DNA from: Loxodes magnus
Taxonomy: Eukaryota; Ciliophora; Karyorelictea; Loxodida; Loxodidae
Direction: 5' to 3'
NCBI GenBank assembly: GCA_946699065.1
Contig: CAMPDV010000256.1
Coordinates: 1 to 64,000, forward strand
Length of the DNA stretch: 64,000 nucleotides
A program made the position numbers and the translations under genes. Of the stretch, positions 26,344-38,652 are shown piece by piece. The first letter of the stretch is position 1; each line of letters starts with the position of its first letter. The notes under the pieces are model-generated. The model was not told where the DNA came from. It saw only the letters and a list, made by a program, of their open reading frames with translations, and searched no databases.

Positions 26344-27840
26344 TTAATTCTAAAAAATAAATGTTTAGAAAAGAGATTTTTAACTGAAATGTTTTAAACG
26401 TCTCAAGAAAAAGAGCAAGCACTACCATGAAATATTAATCATAATTATTTATTTTTTTGACTCGCAAAATAAAATAAATTCATACTCTAGTAAAATATTT
26501 CAAAGCATGCTAATAAATGTTGATAAATTTATATTTAAGTCAGAACTTATTCATTATTTTATTTATAATGATACTTTAAATTTTTAATAAGAGATATATA
26601 TTTAATAAATTTATGGTTTAGTTCTTATAAATGTAAATTATATAATTAAGATAGATTTTTCATTAAATTTAATCTATTTTAGTTATCTATTTGAAACAAC
26701 CAATTAATTAGATAGATTTCTATAAAAATTTTAAAAATATTAAATGATTTTTAATAGTAATGACTTTAAACATTAAAAATTAATTTTATTTAAAATAAAA
26801 TTATAGTAGAAAAATATGAAGAGAAGAAGGTGAAAATTTTGATTCTAAAAATGATTATCTCCAATATTAATTTATAAATTTGCACTAAGATAAACTTCCA
26901 TATATTTTCATCCTTACTAATTTTCAGTCTAATTTTATACATTTTTTTATAAAAGAAGAAAATAATTATAGAAGATAATTAATTGATTAAGCAAAGTAAC
27001 TAAAATTTAATTATAGATTAAATTTAATTGATTTATGCTTTAAAAAATGTAGATAATTAAGTGCTGCTAATTAATATGTAACTTAATGTAAAAGGATATT
27101 AAGACTTTTAAGTTATAAAAGTTGCTAAAGATATTATATATTTCATTCACAATAAAGTCAAATAGCTAAAAATTAAGTTTATTTGACATTTTTTTTATTT
27201 TCTTTAATTTGGAATTAAAATAAGATCAAAAAGTTATTTCAATTTAAGCCTTAAAGCTGAAAATCAATTTATATTAAGGCATATATTCTAAAAATAAGTA
27301 TCGAAAATGAATAATCTATCAAGCATTTATAATTAAATTTGACTTATAAGTATTACATAATTTACAAAACTAAACTTATTGAAATTCAGAATACATTCAT
27401 AATTATCATTATTTCCAAAATTATTCTAATTTTAAATAAAAATCATTCAATAAACTAAGGTTTTCTAATAGTTTTGTGCATAAATTAAATTTAGTCAATA
27501 AATTCTTAAAATTATTAAAAATTTAGACTTTAAATTGATTTGTTAAATCTTAATCAAATATTTCTAAATAAAAAGATGATGAAAATCTTGATATTAAATA
27601 ACTAAATTAATTTAAGAACTAAACAATTCTAATAAAAGCAACGAATTTTATATAAACAGTTTAAGTTTCTATTCAAGTATATCTCTTTCATAAATTTTTA
27701 ATTAAATTTAGATACTTTGTTTAAATAATAAGTAGGCTAGAATAATCTTTATGTTTAAGAATTAAAAGCTTAATATAAAAAATTAAGTCTTTAAATTAAA
27801 TAGAGTAATAAAATATCTTCTCATTAAAAAAAAACTTTGA
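26344..27840 (-). pseudogene. LRR-like coding remnants
   Basis: Minus-strand translation of about 27200-26860 gives regularly spaced leucines (Q-Y-L-Q-Q-L-L-Q-L-K-S-L-N-I-L-L; L-A-A-L-N-Y-L-H-F-L-K), as in the intact LRR gene. TGA codons fall in the frame. The ends are not defined. It probably continues the remnant left of the 26032 insertion. Confidence 0.45.
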
Positions 27841-27880
27841 TTAAACTGCGCGTAGCACCTCAATGGAGCGCAGCACTATG
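27841..27880 (-). other. LINE/SINE 3' hairpin, copy 2
   Basis: GCGCGTAGCACCTCAATGG followed by AGCGCAGCACTA. It is almost the same as the hairpin 110 bases to the right. It may be the stub of a severely 5'-truncated element. Confidence 0.65.
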
Positions 27881-27951
27881 TAATAATTATAATAGTGTGA
27901 TTATATATATCTTATTATTTTAAATTTAGTTAAATAAATAATAAACAAATG

Positions 27952-28245
27952 AGATTATAGTGCGCGTAACACCTCAATGGTGCGCAGTTCTTTAATAAAG
28001 ATTTTTAAAGTTAAAAAAATTCCTTGCGGGAGTTTTCCACAGTGCTAGCATTCTCTTGTGAATTTTTTCTTTATAGGGCTGCGATCGGCATGCTATCCTT
28101 AGTATCTGGCATCTTTCATCATTAATTCTACTTGATGCCTCTTCGATTTTGTCTTGTCTTCTCTTCTCTTGGCTGGTTCTTTACCTATGGGGTACTTCCT
28201 GGTACCAGAGTTTAAGTCAGTTTCAGTTGGAGGATTGCTCCTCCC
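27952..28245 (-). mobile_element. SINE-like element ending in the LINE hairpin (family E, copy 2)
   Basis: In minus orientation it runs from a GGAGGAGCAATCCTCC palindrome (28245) through the family E core (28205-28070, shared with 21995-22215) to the hairpin 27993-27952. The hairpin matches the 3' end of the LINE fragment at 19424. A short body joined to a LINE tail is the usual design of a SINE that borrows LINE machinery. Confidence 0.65.
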
Positions 28246-31200
28246 TATTTATTTATATATAATATTTCTGACACGAATCTTTTAACAAGAAATTAATAAA
28301 AAAATTCATAAAATTAAATCGAAGGAAAATTAAAATTTTGGAGAATCTCACGTAAAGTAATTTCCTCAAATCCATTAATGGTATCTTTATTTCTTAATAT
28401 CAGATAAAAATAGTATTTAGCAACTATTTAAAGATAGAAGTAGAAAGTACGTTTGCTTTCCAAGGAATTTATATTTTTAAAAATGTAGGAATATCCTTAA
28501 AGTAAAAAATAATTTAAATTTAAAATAAAATGATCTAAAAATAATTTATTTAAGATGAAATTCTTATAAATATTCTATTAAATTAAAATTATAGCTAAAA
28601 ATAATCGATTTAATTTATTGAAGAATACTTTCAAATTTCGTGAAAACAAACTATGATAAGTATAATGCTTTATGAGAAAAAATTAATTTAAATTAATAAA
28701 TTAATTTATTTAAAAATAATTGAGCAATATTTATATTACTTAATATATAAATAAAGAAAAGATAGAAAAATAAATCTATGAAAGAAAAAGATATATAACT
28801 TATAAATTGATTACTAAATAAAATTTAAAAATTGATTATAAAACATATAAAATAATTATTTTAGACAAAGCAATTTTAAATTAATAGATAAAGAAAAATA
28901 ATATACCTCAATAGTTTATTTAATAAAATTTTATTAAGAATTAATTTTAAATGATTGAAGTTTAACAATTTAATATTAGCTATTTCCTTTTTTAATATTA
29001 AAGCAAATTTTATTTTATTTTTCATTTATTATTTATTAAAAAGTAAGCCAATTATAGTAGTTATTTTAGTTGGAATTGTCAGAAATTTATTTAGTAGTCA
29101 ATGTAAGAACAATCTAGATGATTTCAAAAGCTCTTAGATAATAAATTTACAGGTAAGTTTATTAGAAAAATTCCATAAGAGATCATAGAAATGTATTTAA
29201 GACAAAATTATTGTTTATTTATACATTTTTAAATAAAGAAAGTTAGAAATATAATAAAATATCTTTATAATTAATAAATTATTATATTTTTTATTTAAAA
29301 ATGAGATAATATAAATTCTAAATCTAATTATATTTCTAAAATTACTAATTTTCTAGAATTATATTTTTTAAGATTTTGAATTATTCTAAACATACAAAAT
29401 ATATTAAAAAAAGATAGGAAATTTAATTATAGATAGCTATTAATTTCAAGGAAACTTTATTTTTTTCATTATTTTTTGATAAAATTAAAATATAAGCTTT
29501 CTACAGAAGCATTAAGCAAAAAAAATTTAGCAATTCTTTTATAAAATAAATTAGATTTTAGTTTATAGGACATAAAGATTTATTTCTAAAGCTTTTTTTC
29601 ATAGATATTTTAAAACTTAGTTTAAATAAGTTTTATTAATTAATTCTAAGCTTTACTTACGTCAACTTTTCAAAATCTTTTAAATCATCGAAATTAAACT
29701 TTTAATGATTAAATACTCAAATTTAATACTATTTGCTAGATTTGAATCAGAGAGAGAAATATTTCATATCTTTAAACTTAAAAATATATTATAATAAATC
29801 TAATTCTGATTTAAGGACTTAGCATTAAATAATTATTATATAGCTAAGAGTAAGAATAGATTTGTCTGCTTATGCTAAAATTTTAATTTTTGTTGTTTTC
29901 TCTTAAAATTTAAGAATAAGAAAATATTTAAAAAAAGTAAAAAAACAAATCTAAATAAGAAATAAAGATTAATAAAATGTTTCTATGTTTTAGCTTTAAA
30001 TAAAGTAAGCCTATTCTTTATGTATAGAGTTAAGATTAATTGAAAGAAAATTATTATTAAAGAAATATAATTTTATTCTAATAAAGTTAGATCTTATTAG
30101 TCTTTTAACTTTGAAATAAAAATAATTTAAGATTTAGAGTCTCTGAAGTTAGGAATTTTATTAATTTAATAAAATTATAAATGCAAAATAAAAAGAATGA
30201 GATTAGTAATGAAGGAAATTAACCATATCATATAGTTGTTTTAAAGAATAAAGATATTAATTAAAAATATTAAGAAGAAACAGTCCTATAGTTAATTATA
30301 TGTGTTAGAAAGATATAACCAACTATATTATAAAATTTTTTAGTCTCTTTTTTAGATTTTTAAGTTATAGCAATTAATATAATTAACAGTTATTTTAAAA
30401 TAATGATGTATTTAACTCTTGATTAAGACTCTATTTAATATACAAGCTTATTAAATTAAATTATTTCTAAAATCTATTAAATATTAATGCTTTTGGTACT
30501 TTTAGTAATTAATCTTTAGCAATAAATAATTTTATTTAAATTTAGGTTAATTATCTATTTACTAAGAAAACTACATTATAAATTTCCTATTTAATTATTT
30601 AAGTCTGCAAGTAATTTAGCTTTAATATCTATACTTATATTAGTTCTTTTTGGATGCTAAGTTCAAATTAATTAGCTTCAATGATATGCAGAAATAACTC
30701 TACTTATTTAAAGAATAATAGATAAATTAAGTTTTGCGTAGAAGAAATTAAAGCACAAAAATTACTAGATTTAAAGAAAAGTAGATGACAGATATTCAAG
30801 AAGGAAAAGCTCTTTAATAAAAATTGATTCTAAAATGAAGATGCTTAATTTTAATCGTATTAGCAACTAACTATATAATAAAGATTTGAGATTTCTCATT
30901 AAAAAATCTTTTATAATTTTATTTACCTAGATTGGCTAAAGAAATTTCAAAGGGGACAGTACAAAAATTTTATGTAATTACATAACTCAAAGAATTGAAT
31001 AGAAACTTATTTCTAAGAACATAAGAATTAACACTACCATTTGTTAGCTAAAAATAAAAGCCAAGCATAAGAAAAATATTTTGAATTTAAAATTTGGTAT
31101 AAATAAGAAAAAAAATCATAATAAATGCTCTTTAATTTGATTTTCAAGCTCAAAGATTGCTGGATTTATTGATGAGAGACTGCAAGTAAGTAAATAAAAA

Positions 31201-31559
31201 ATTAAAAAGTGAAAAGAACGATGTTTGCATAAAGAATCAAATATTTCTTAAGAAATTATATACTTTAAACGAATAAAAAATTGAAGAGTTATAAAATCTG
31301 AAATAATCAAACATTTTTATTTTACTAGGAAAAAAATAGAAAAAAATTATAAAGAGTTATAACAAATTATAATCAGGTAATTTAATCAATAATGCATGCA
31401 TTGCTTTTAAGGTAAGCAAAATTTAATAAGAGCCTCTAAATTTAAATAAATCTAAATTTATAGCAAAGAAACTTGATAAAAATTTAATGTTTTAATTATT
31501 TTATTTTCCATATAAATAATTATTAGAAAAAAATGAGATAAATACTTAAAGTATAAATT
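28246..31559 (-). pseudogene. LRR-like coding remnants
   Basis: Minus-strand translation of 30655-30215 is open without TGA and shows L-K-L-N-Y-L-Q, A-L-I-F-N-R-F and F-N-L-I-S-L-Y-I-K, the pattern of the LRR genes. It is a diverged copy of 25265-24610. I did not resolve the remainder. The short standard-code frame at 28955-29137 has no support as a gene. Confidence 0.45.
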
Positions 31560-31870
31560 CCATGTTTTTTTTATTATTTCATTGACATTTTCGTTTAAAA
31601 TATTTTTATCCTATATATTGTTTTTTTTTGGCTTTACTATTACTTACAATTTACTTTTTTAAAGTTTATTTTTAATTTATTTTTTATTTTTTTATTTTTT
31701 TTAACTTTTTTGTAGAAATATTAAAACATTTTTTCTTTAGATTGGTTTTACTAAAATGTATTTATTTTATTTTATTAAATGAAATATAATATAGAAATAT
31801 AAATGCTTTACGTTTTTCATCCAGCGTTTAACAGATTTAATTTTTTTCCATTTTTTTATTTTAAAACGAA
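31560..31870 (+). repeat. Dispersed repeat family G, copy 1
   Basis: Aligns in the same orientation with 38040-38460. The shared order is GGTTTGACTATTACTTA, long T/A runs, TTTTTTAGATTG, a TTATTAAA-ATATAATATA block and GCTTTNCGTTTT...AGCGTTTANCAG. No protein is suggested. Confidence 0.65.
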
Positions 31871-31904
31871 TAGAAAAAGAAAATATTTAATATAATAGAA
31901 AAAA

Positions 31905-32190
31905 TTAATTTTAGTTTAATAAAAGATATATTCAACTTAAAGAAAAATATACGCAGGAAAAGATTAATTTAAGATATTAAGAAAGAAGAAAAAGTAATTT
32001 GATATAAATTTAATCTAAAGCACGGTCTTCATAAAATTTCTTTATAATCCTACTTTTAAGCTTGATGCTAATTATAAAAAAATTTAAAATCAAGAAATTT
32101 TAAAGAAATTCTAAACATCCTTTAAACCTTTTTAAATAATAAAATACACTTTTATTGTATAATCTTTGAGAGAAAAGTTTAAAAATATAA
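31905..32190 (+). pseudogene. Plus-strand coding remnant, function unknown
   Basis: A plus-strand frame gives F-N-L-K-K-N-I-R-R-K-R and, in another frame, Y-N-P-T-F-K-L-D-A-N-Y-K-K. The second motif recurs as F-K-F-D-A-N-C-M-L-A-K-K near 43710-43740. The two loci are therefore pieces of one dispersed coding family, probably a transposon. No catalytic motif was recognised. 32190-33120 is A-rich and unassigned. Confidence 0.35.
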
Positions 32191-33125
32191 AATTTGTATC
32201 TAAAAATAAAAAAAATCGAAATATTGAATGAAAAAACATTAAAAATTAGAATCTTAAATAAAAAGTTAGAGATACTATAAAATAATAAGTCTCTTATTTT
32301 ATAATAAAAAATAAAATATATTTAATTAATGGAAAAAGTTATTTTATATTCATCAAGTTAAAACTTAAAACTTCATTAATTTTTTATAAAATAATTTATG
32401 TGAAGTAATGATAGAACATTTTTTTATTCTCTTTTGCTATATTAGACTGTTCTTAAAAAACATATTTTTTTAATTATCAGAGGTCTGTTTAATGAGAAAT
32501 GAAAGTCTTAAAAAGAACTATCAAAATAATCCAATATGTTAAGAAATTATTTTTAGATCTTTTTATATTTACTCCTTCTTAAATGTAATAGTTTAATGAA
32601 TTCCGAATAAATGTGATAAAATTTCACTATAATTTTTTTTAATGTAAAAGAGGAAACTAATAATGATATAATTAGCATCTAAAAAATTAAGAAAAAATTA
32701 TCAAAAGTATATCAATAGAGAATAGAACCAAGAAATGAGTCATAAATAGTCATCCAAATACTTGAAAAACTCACCCACGAAGTAAAGAAAAGAAAAAATG
32801 CCTAAAGTGAAATAATCAAAAATCTTGGGTTTAAAAATAAAAATACTAAAACACGAAAATTTACGGTAATGGTACTTGAAAACTAAGAAAGTAAACTAAA
32901 TTTAGAACAAGATTCAAATTAATCTATTAGAATAAAGCTAAAGTGCTACACGATTATAATTTTGAAAATTTTTAAATTCCAATTAACTCCTAACTATGGT
33001 TTAAGAAATTTCTCTGACAGTGAATGTGATAAATCGGATCTACTTTCGATGTCAATTGTAAGAACATTGTGTAGAAAATTGTTACGGTAGCCTTTATGGT
33101 TTTAAAATATCAGATATATAAATAT

Positions 33126-33540
33126 GATTATAGAACTTGTAATACCTCGATGGCGCTCAGTTCTTTCAATATTATTATTAAAAGAAAGTGTTCTCATACT
33201 TCTTGTTGCCACTTTTACTGTCCAATGAGTCACGTCAGCTTCTCCAAATGAGTGATCTGTTTATTAAAGATTATTCTTTAATCTTGAATCAAATATTCGA
33301 GTCTTCTTGAATAAGATCAAAATAAGATTTATTAATTAAGTCATTAGTTAGCCCGTCAGTCAAATGTACATACTGCTAGCAAGGACCCTCAGGTAAGTTG
33401 GGCTTTTTCTTTTGAGTTTTTCCACTTTTTTCTGTGGTGGTATCTAATGCGAGATTATTCGCAATACATTAAACACTGCTCCAGATTACATACTAGTTCT
33501 CCTAACCGCGACCGATATCCATATATTCCTTATAAAAGGG
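33126..33540 (-). mobile_element. SINE-like family D, copy 1
   Basis: In minus orientation it starts ATGGATATCGGTCGCGG and ends at the LINE-type hairpin (33168-33126). It aligns over its whole length, about 410 bp, with 50766-51175. Shared landmarks include GTAATCTGG, GCAGTGT, CCTGAGGGT/CCCGAGGGTTC and the spacer before the hairpin. No shared open frame was found. Confidence 0.8.
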
Positions 33541-33939
33541 AGTAAATTCATAATTATGATATTTTAGTTTAAATTATTACTTATGCAGCTTTTGTTGGAT
33601 CATTATTAACCACATTTTTTTAATTTACTTCTGTTAGTTTTATTCTGATAACTAAGCTCACGTTCAATCTATTATTTTTACTAAAATTTCATTTTATTCA
33701 AGACTTTTGCAAAAGTTAAAATAACAGAAATCAAAATGGTTAAATTATATGAACTTTAGAAATAAATTTTTATTAAGTTAGAAAAAAATACTATTAGTAT
33801 ACTAATTAAACTTAATAGTTTTCAAAATTGTTTAAGCGGTATAAATTATAAATATATCAAAATTAAGTTAAAAAATTAACATAAAATAAGTATAAAATTA
33901 GAATTTATTAATTATCTAAAATTATATAAAAAATGGAGA

Positions 33940-34180
33940 CCAGATGAAAATTGACTGTGGACTTTTTTAACAATCTAGTAAGGGAGGTGCCCAATTAATA
34001 CTGAACACCAACACTGTTTGGAAGCTTTCAGCTTTGAGGGCGAAATATTCCATTCTGATCTCATCCTTTCTTGCCTTTTTTGAGGAAAGGTAAGTATTAT
34101 TTAGGTAGTATCGTAGAGACAAACAAGAAATTTAACCATTCTGTAGGTCCATTAAAGCAGAAAGGAGAATCTAACTCAAT
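33940..34180. other. Unidentified G+C-richer island
   Basis: About 240 bp of markedly more complex sequence (GGGAGGTGCCCAATTAATAC, CACCAACACTGTTTGGAAGC, TTTGAGGAAAGGTAAGTATT) in an AT-rich surround. It has no second copy in the window. It could be another retroposon or an RNA gene. Confidence 0.4.
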
Positions 34181-34479
34181 TTAAATTAATTTAATTTAAA
34201 ATATTCTTAAAAATTAAATTATAAGCTTAAAAAAATAAAAGACTAAAATTAAAAAAAATTTAAATAATTAAATTTATTAATTTATATTAAATATTAAGAA
34301 ATTAAAAAATCTAGTAGATGTTATAAAAAAATTAAGTTGAAATTATTAATATCATCTTAAGTTAATTTTAATAATAGAAATAAGTGAGTGAAACATTGAG
34401 ATAATTACAAAAATTTTGTGTTTAATCTTAAATTAAAACTTTTAAATTTCAAATCCTCTTTTTCATTATCATTATAAAA

Positions 34480-34830
34480 TAATAATTATTTTACGAATTA
34501 AAAGTATTTAGTTATACTAATTATATTAGCATAATAATATATGTCTAATTAAACAAATTTTTATTAACATTCGAACAGAAATTTAGTTACTTAAATTTTT
34601 TAATTTTGTTTAAATCACCATAAATATCCAAATCGTAAGAAAAACCAAAGTAAGTAAAAATTTTGTATGCAATATTAATAAAATAAATAGAATATTGTAT
34701 AAAATTTTATTTATTAAGGAGGTAATTTCTTAAATCACTAATATAAAAAATAATTTATTTATTTGCAAAAATAAGTTCTAAGACTTTCTCTGGTTTACAT
34801 ATAAATATAAGGACTTATTTAAGATAATTA
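34480..34830 (-). pseudogene. LRR-like coding remnant
   Basis: Minus-strand frame without TGA over about 115 codons. It contains K-P-E-K-V-L-E-L-I-F-A-N-K and D-L-N-K-I-K-K-F-K-Q-L-N-F-C, typical of the LRR family here. The limits are not defined. Confidence 0.45.
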
Positions 34831-35034
34831 AGTTTACACGTTAGATTTTATTTTTTTAATAATAATTTAATCTCAAAAAGTTAACTTTAATAGAATAATT
34901 TAGTATAATATCAAAAATGCTGTAATTAAATATTGAAAAAAAGGGGAATGGTACAAGCAGTTAAATTCAAGTAATTATTTTGGTTATTGTGCCCTTTGAT
35001 TGGTGTATGGTGATGTGCTTTCTTAACTATTTTT

Positions 35035-35935
35035 GGATTTTGAGATTTAGATAAGGAGGTTTGGAGTCTAATATTTCGCAATATTTACAATGGATTGCAT
35101 ATTCGATGATGACTTGGCATTATCTACAAATTAGGCGTAGAAAATATCAATTCTTAAGCATAGATTCTAGTGAGGTAATTATGTGTTGTATTTAAGGCTT
35201 TCTTGATTCCGAAATTGGGTTCTTAAGCAAAATTAAAATTTTTATATTAATTTTAATATAAAATCTATAAAATTATTTAAAATTTAAATAAAATTTAATT
35301 AAAATTATTTTCTAATGCTTCAAGGGCATATTCATTAATTATATCCACTTCAAGACCGAAAAATCTTTCATAAGCATTCCCTCCAAGATCTTTGATTCAC
35401 CTAGTGATCTATCTAAAATTAGAAATAAAATCAGATAATTCAAAATCTTACTCTCGCTGTTTTTTAATCGTACAAAAATATTATATTTTAGTAATTATAT
35501 AATCACTTGAGATTTTTATTAAATTTTTTATCTATTATTAACTTTAATAGACACTTTATTCTATAAATATTAAGCTAGAATACTGGATTTCAGATTTCAT
35601 ATTGACTAAAAACAAAAAATATTTAGAATTTTTATTTAAGTAGCATGAAATATAATCTTTTTGCTTTTAACAAAAAGAATTAAATTATAAAAAAGTTATA
35701 ATTTTTGCTCTTTTCAATTATAAACAGTTTAATTTTATTATTTTCCAGTTCAACATTCATAATTTTTTTACATGCTTTGCTTATTTTTACCTCAGTTAAA
35801 ACAGTTATTTCATTAAGGACTATAAAAAAAATTTAACAATCTTTCTTTCGGATTTAAAAATTTAGCATAACTTCCACACCAAAAAAAAATAAGAAAGAAA
35901 TCTATAGAGAATTATTTAATTATATAATATAATTT
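35035..35935 (+). repeat. Long dispersed repeat, inverted copy at 63440-64000
   Basis: The sequence from GAGATTTAGATAAGGAGG onward matches the reverse complement of the right end of the window (64000 to 63440) at roughly 90%. This copy carries about 275 bp (35242-35517) that the other lacks. Both copies run directly into a family A element, after which homology stops. It may be part of a larger mobile element. Confidence 0.8.
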
Positions 35936-36215
35936 AAAAGATGGTAGGAGCTGAGATTAACCTTCTTGACTAAACTTTCTGGCTAGTAAAAAGTTCCTAC
36001 CTTGTCGATGAGAAAGTCCCTGGCCAGAGTCATTTTCTCAAGGAAACACTGTCTTCTAGGCTATCCGCTCTTGGTATGGGCTTGAAGGCTGGCTGCTCAT
36101 AGCGATGGAACTTCCTGGCATCTGTGCTGGAACGCAATAGGATATCCCCAGTATTCCTAAAAAAGAGAGAATCGGGTCGTATAACTGGAAAGGAGTTTCA
36201 TTTCCCAAAATTCTT
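35936..36215 (+). mobile_element. SINE-like family A, copy 3
   Basis: Family A core from GATGGTAGGAGCTGAGATTA to CATTTCCCAAAATTC. The flanks TTTAATTATATAATATA (left) and TTTAATTATATAGTATA (right) agree at 16 of 17 bases and may be a target-site duplication, but the sequence is AT-rich. 36216-37200 to the right is unassigned. Confidence 0.75.
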
Positions 36216-37204
36216 TTAGTTAAAATTATTAATTTAATTATATAGTATAAAGTTTATTACAACACTTTAAAGTTTTCCGTTCGATGATCAATATATCTCA
36301 AACATATTATGTAAATAATTTTTCCTATTTACGCTTTTTTTAGAGAAATTCAAAGCATTATCTTACCATATGCCCTTTACATTTGCAGTATCAGCACCTC
36401 ATCATTTTTCTACTTAAATTTTAAAATTTCGGTAAAAAGATATTGATCAATTATCTTGGATTATTTTCTTCATTTAGTTAGGTTTACTCCAATCCAAAAT
36501 ATCTTTAAATTTACATCTTTTTTAGGCTATTTTAAATTGCATTAATTTACAGTAATATTTATTAAGATAGAGTAATCCAGTTTATTTCTTGCCTTATAAT
36601 TTTATTTTCATTTATAAGTAGATTAATGGATGTCATCAAATTCTCAGTTTATCGGCTTAGATCACTTACTGTTTTCGTAAGTTTTTTGTTCTCTAACTAC
36701 AAAAACTATAATTCATTTATAATATCTAGCTAAGCTATACTGGACTTTATGGAAAAAATCTATTTCTTAGGTACCATTTTTAAATTATCGTAATATTTTT
36801 TATTGAATAAAGCTATTATTTTTAAAGTTAATTGTTGCTTTGTAAAATTAATCGTGGCTAAAATCCTAAAGCTATTAAGCATAAAATTAATAATTTTTAT
36901 AGTTCTAATCTAAGACTCTTAATTAAAGATTATTACTCATTTGTTTTTGAGAGTTTAACGAAATGTTAATGAAAAATTTGCAAAGAAGAAAATTAGAAAT
37001 TTAATTGATTGATAAAAGATTAGGGATCTCATAAATTGAGATATATATACTCATTAATTATAATAATTCGACAATAAGTTTCATTTCTAAAAACTCAAGT
37101 ATATAAAATTACAAGTTGTGTTGAAGTGATAATATACAAGAATTTCTTATTCTTTGTATTTTAAGACAGAACTAATCAAGAGAAACAATTTGAATACCTA
37201 TGTT

Positions 37205-37960
37205 TTTTTCCTTATCATCTTTAAACTTCTCTCTCTTAAGCTAAAGTTTAAAGTCACATCTTTAATTATTCAAATCTTCTGAATTTCGATGAAAAATTCA
37301 TTTTTTACTTAGATATTCATATTTCTGATCTATTTCTTACTTCTTAAATATCTTTAAACTAAGGTCTATCCTTCAAATCTTTTAGTTTCTTTCTGTAATC
37401 AAATGAATCCAGTTTTCCTTATCTATGCTTTTCCATATCTTGTTAAAACTTCTCTCTAAAACGCTTCTGAAAAGTCACATCTTCCAATATTCAAATCTTC
37501 TTTCCTTCAATAAAAAATTCAATTTTTACTTAATTATGTTTTTTCTCTGTCTTGCTTCAAATTTCTTTCTTAAGCTTTTTTTAAGTAATATATTCGCTTA
37601 TTCTAATTTCTATCTGTTGATTTATTCATTCAGCTTTACTTAGTTAAGCCAGATCTCTTTCTTACTTCAGACTTCACTCTTAAGTTTTGTATTAAATTTA
37701 TATCTTAAAGTATTCTTAATTTATGTCTGTCATTGATTGAATCTAGTTGATAAATAGTTAAGATTTATCATTTTCTTAGTTCAGAATTCATTCTTAAGCT
37801 TATTATTATAGTCACATCTTAAAGTATTTGAAAATTCTGTCTGTCGATATTTTAATTCAGTTTTTCTTAATTATGCTTTTTCTTCGTCTATTTCTTACTT
37901 CTCTCATAAGCTTATCATTATAATCTTATCTTCAAGAATTCTATTTTAAATTTCTTGAAT
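37205..37960 (-). repeat. Degenerate tandem repeat, about 115 bp, possibly coding
   Basis: Seven diverged units recur near 37254, 37365, 37474, 37590, 37697, 37812 and 37932 (core GTCACATCTT-N-ATTCAAATC). On the minus strand one frame passes through all units. Aligned peptides recur every 37-40 residues: L-R-C-D-Y-N-N-K-L-K-N-E-F and L-R-Y-K-F-N-T-K-L-K-S-E-V. TGA codons at equivalent places would be Trp. This suggests a repeat protein with helical units, but no start or stop could be fixed. Confidence 0.45.
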
Positions 37961-38039
37961 CATAAGTGATTCATTTTTAGATTATTTTTTTAACTTAATT
38001 TTCTTCTTTTTATTGCTTGCTCCTAATTTTACAAATTTT

Positions 38040-38460
38040 CTATCTAGATTTTTAAATATCTTTTTATATGTTTTTTTATTAAATCTTTTCATTTTTTTTG
38101 CCATTTTTATTTAAAATTTGATTGTTCAATATTTTAATATTTTGGCTATTGTTATTTAATATTATTTTTAATCTCTTTTAATTTTTTTAAATTAAAACAT
38201 AATATTTTGTTTTTTTGGTTTGACTATTACTTAAGATTTACTTTTTTTAATTTTTTTTAATTTTTTTTTAATTTTTTTTTAATTTTTTTTAACTTTTGTC
38301 GAAAATTTAAAACTTACCTTTTTTAGATTGTTTTTAAAAAAATTATTTAATTTATTTTCTTTATTAAATATAATATAAGATTAAAAAGGCTTTGCGTTTT
38401 AAACTAAGCGTTTAGCAGTTTTAATTTGTTTTTCAACGCTTTTTAGCGACATTATTTTAA
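38040..38460 (+). repeat. Dispersed repeat family G, copy 2
   Basis: Second copy of 31560-31870, with long poly-T runs and GGCTTTGCGTTTTAAACTAA followed by GCGTTTAGCAG. The following stretch 38480-38545 (GTTATCACTTCAGGTATAAT) has a relative at 44690-44735. Confidence 0.65.
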
Positions 38461-38637
38461 GACTTCACTATATTTGTTTTCCTTTAACTTTTTCGTGTTA
38501 AAATTATTTTATCGAAGTTATCACTTCAGGTATAATATAATATTCTAAATATTTTTTAGCAAGATATTTTGAATTTTTACTTTTAATATATATAAATTTA
38601 AAATATCAAACTTTTAATGTATTTACTTATAAAATAT

Positions 38638-38652
38638 TAATTAACCATATAA
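38638..38652. repeat. Target-site duplication, left
   Basis: TAATTAACCATATAA, repeated exactly at 39620-39634. It frames the Gag-only element 38653-39619. Confidence 0.9.

Noticed and set aside
35035..36215. LTR retrotransposon with family A as LTR
   Set aside because: Family A occurs alone with its own target-site duplication at 26016-26359, and no paired copies bracket a gag-pol body.
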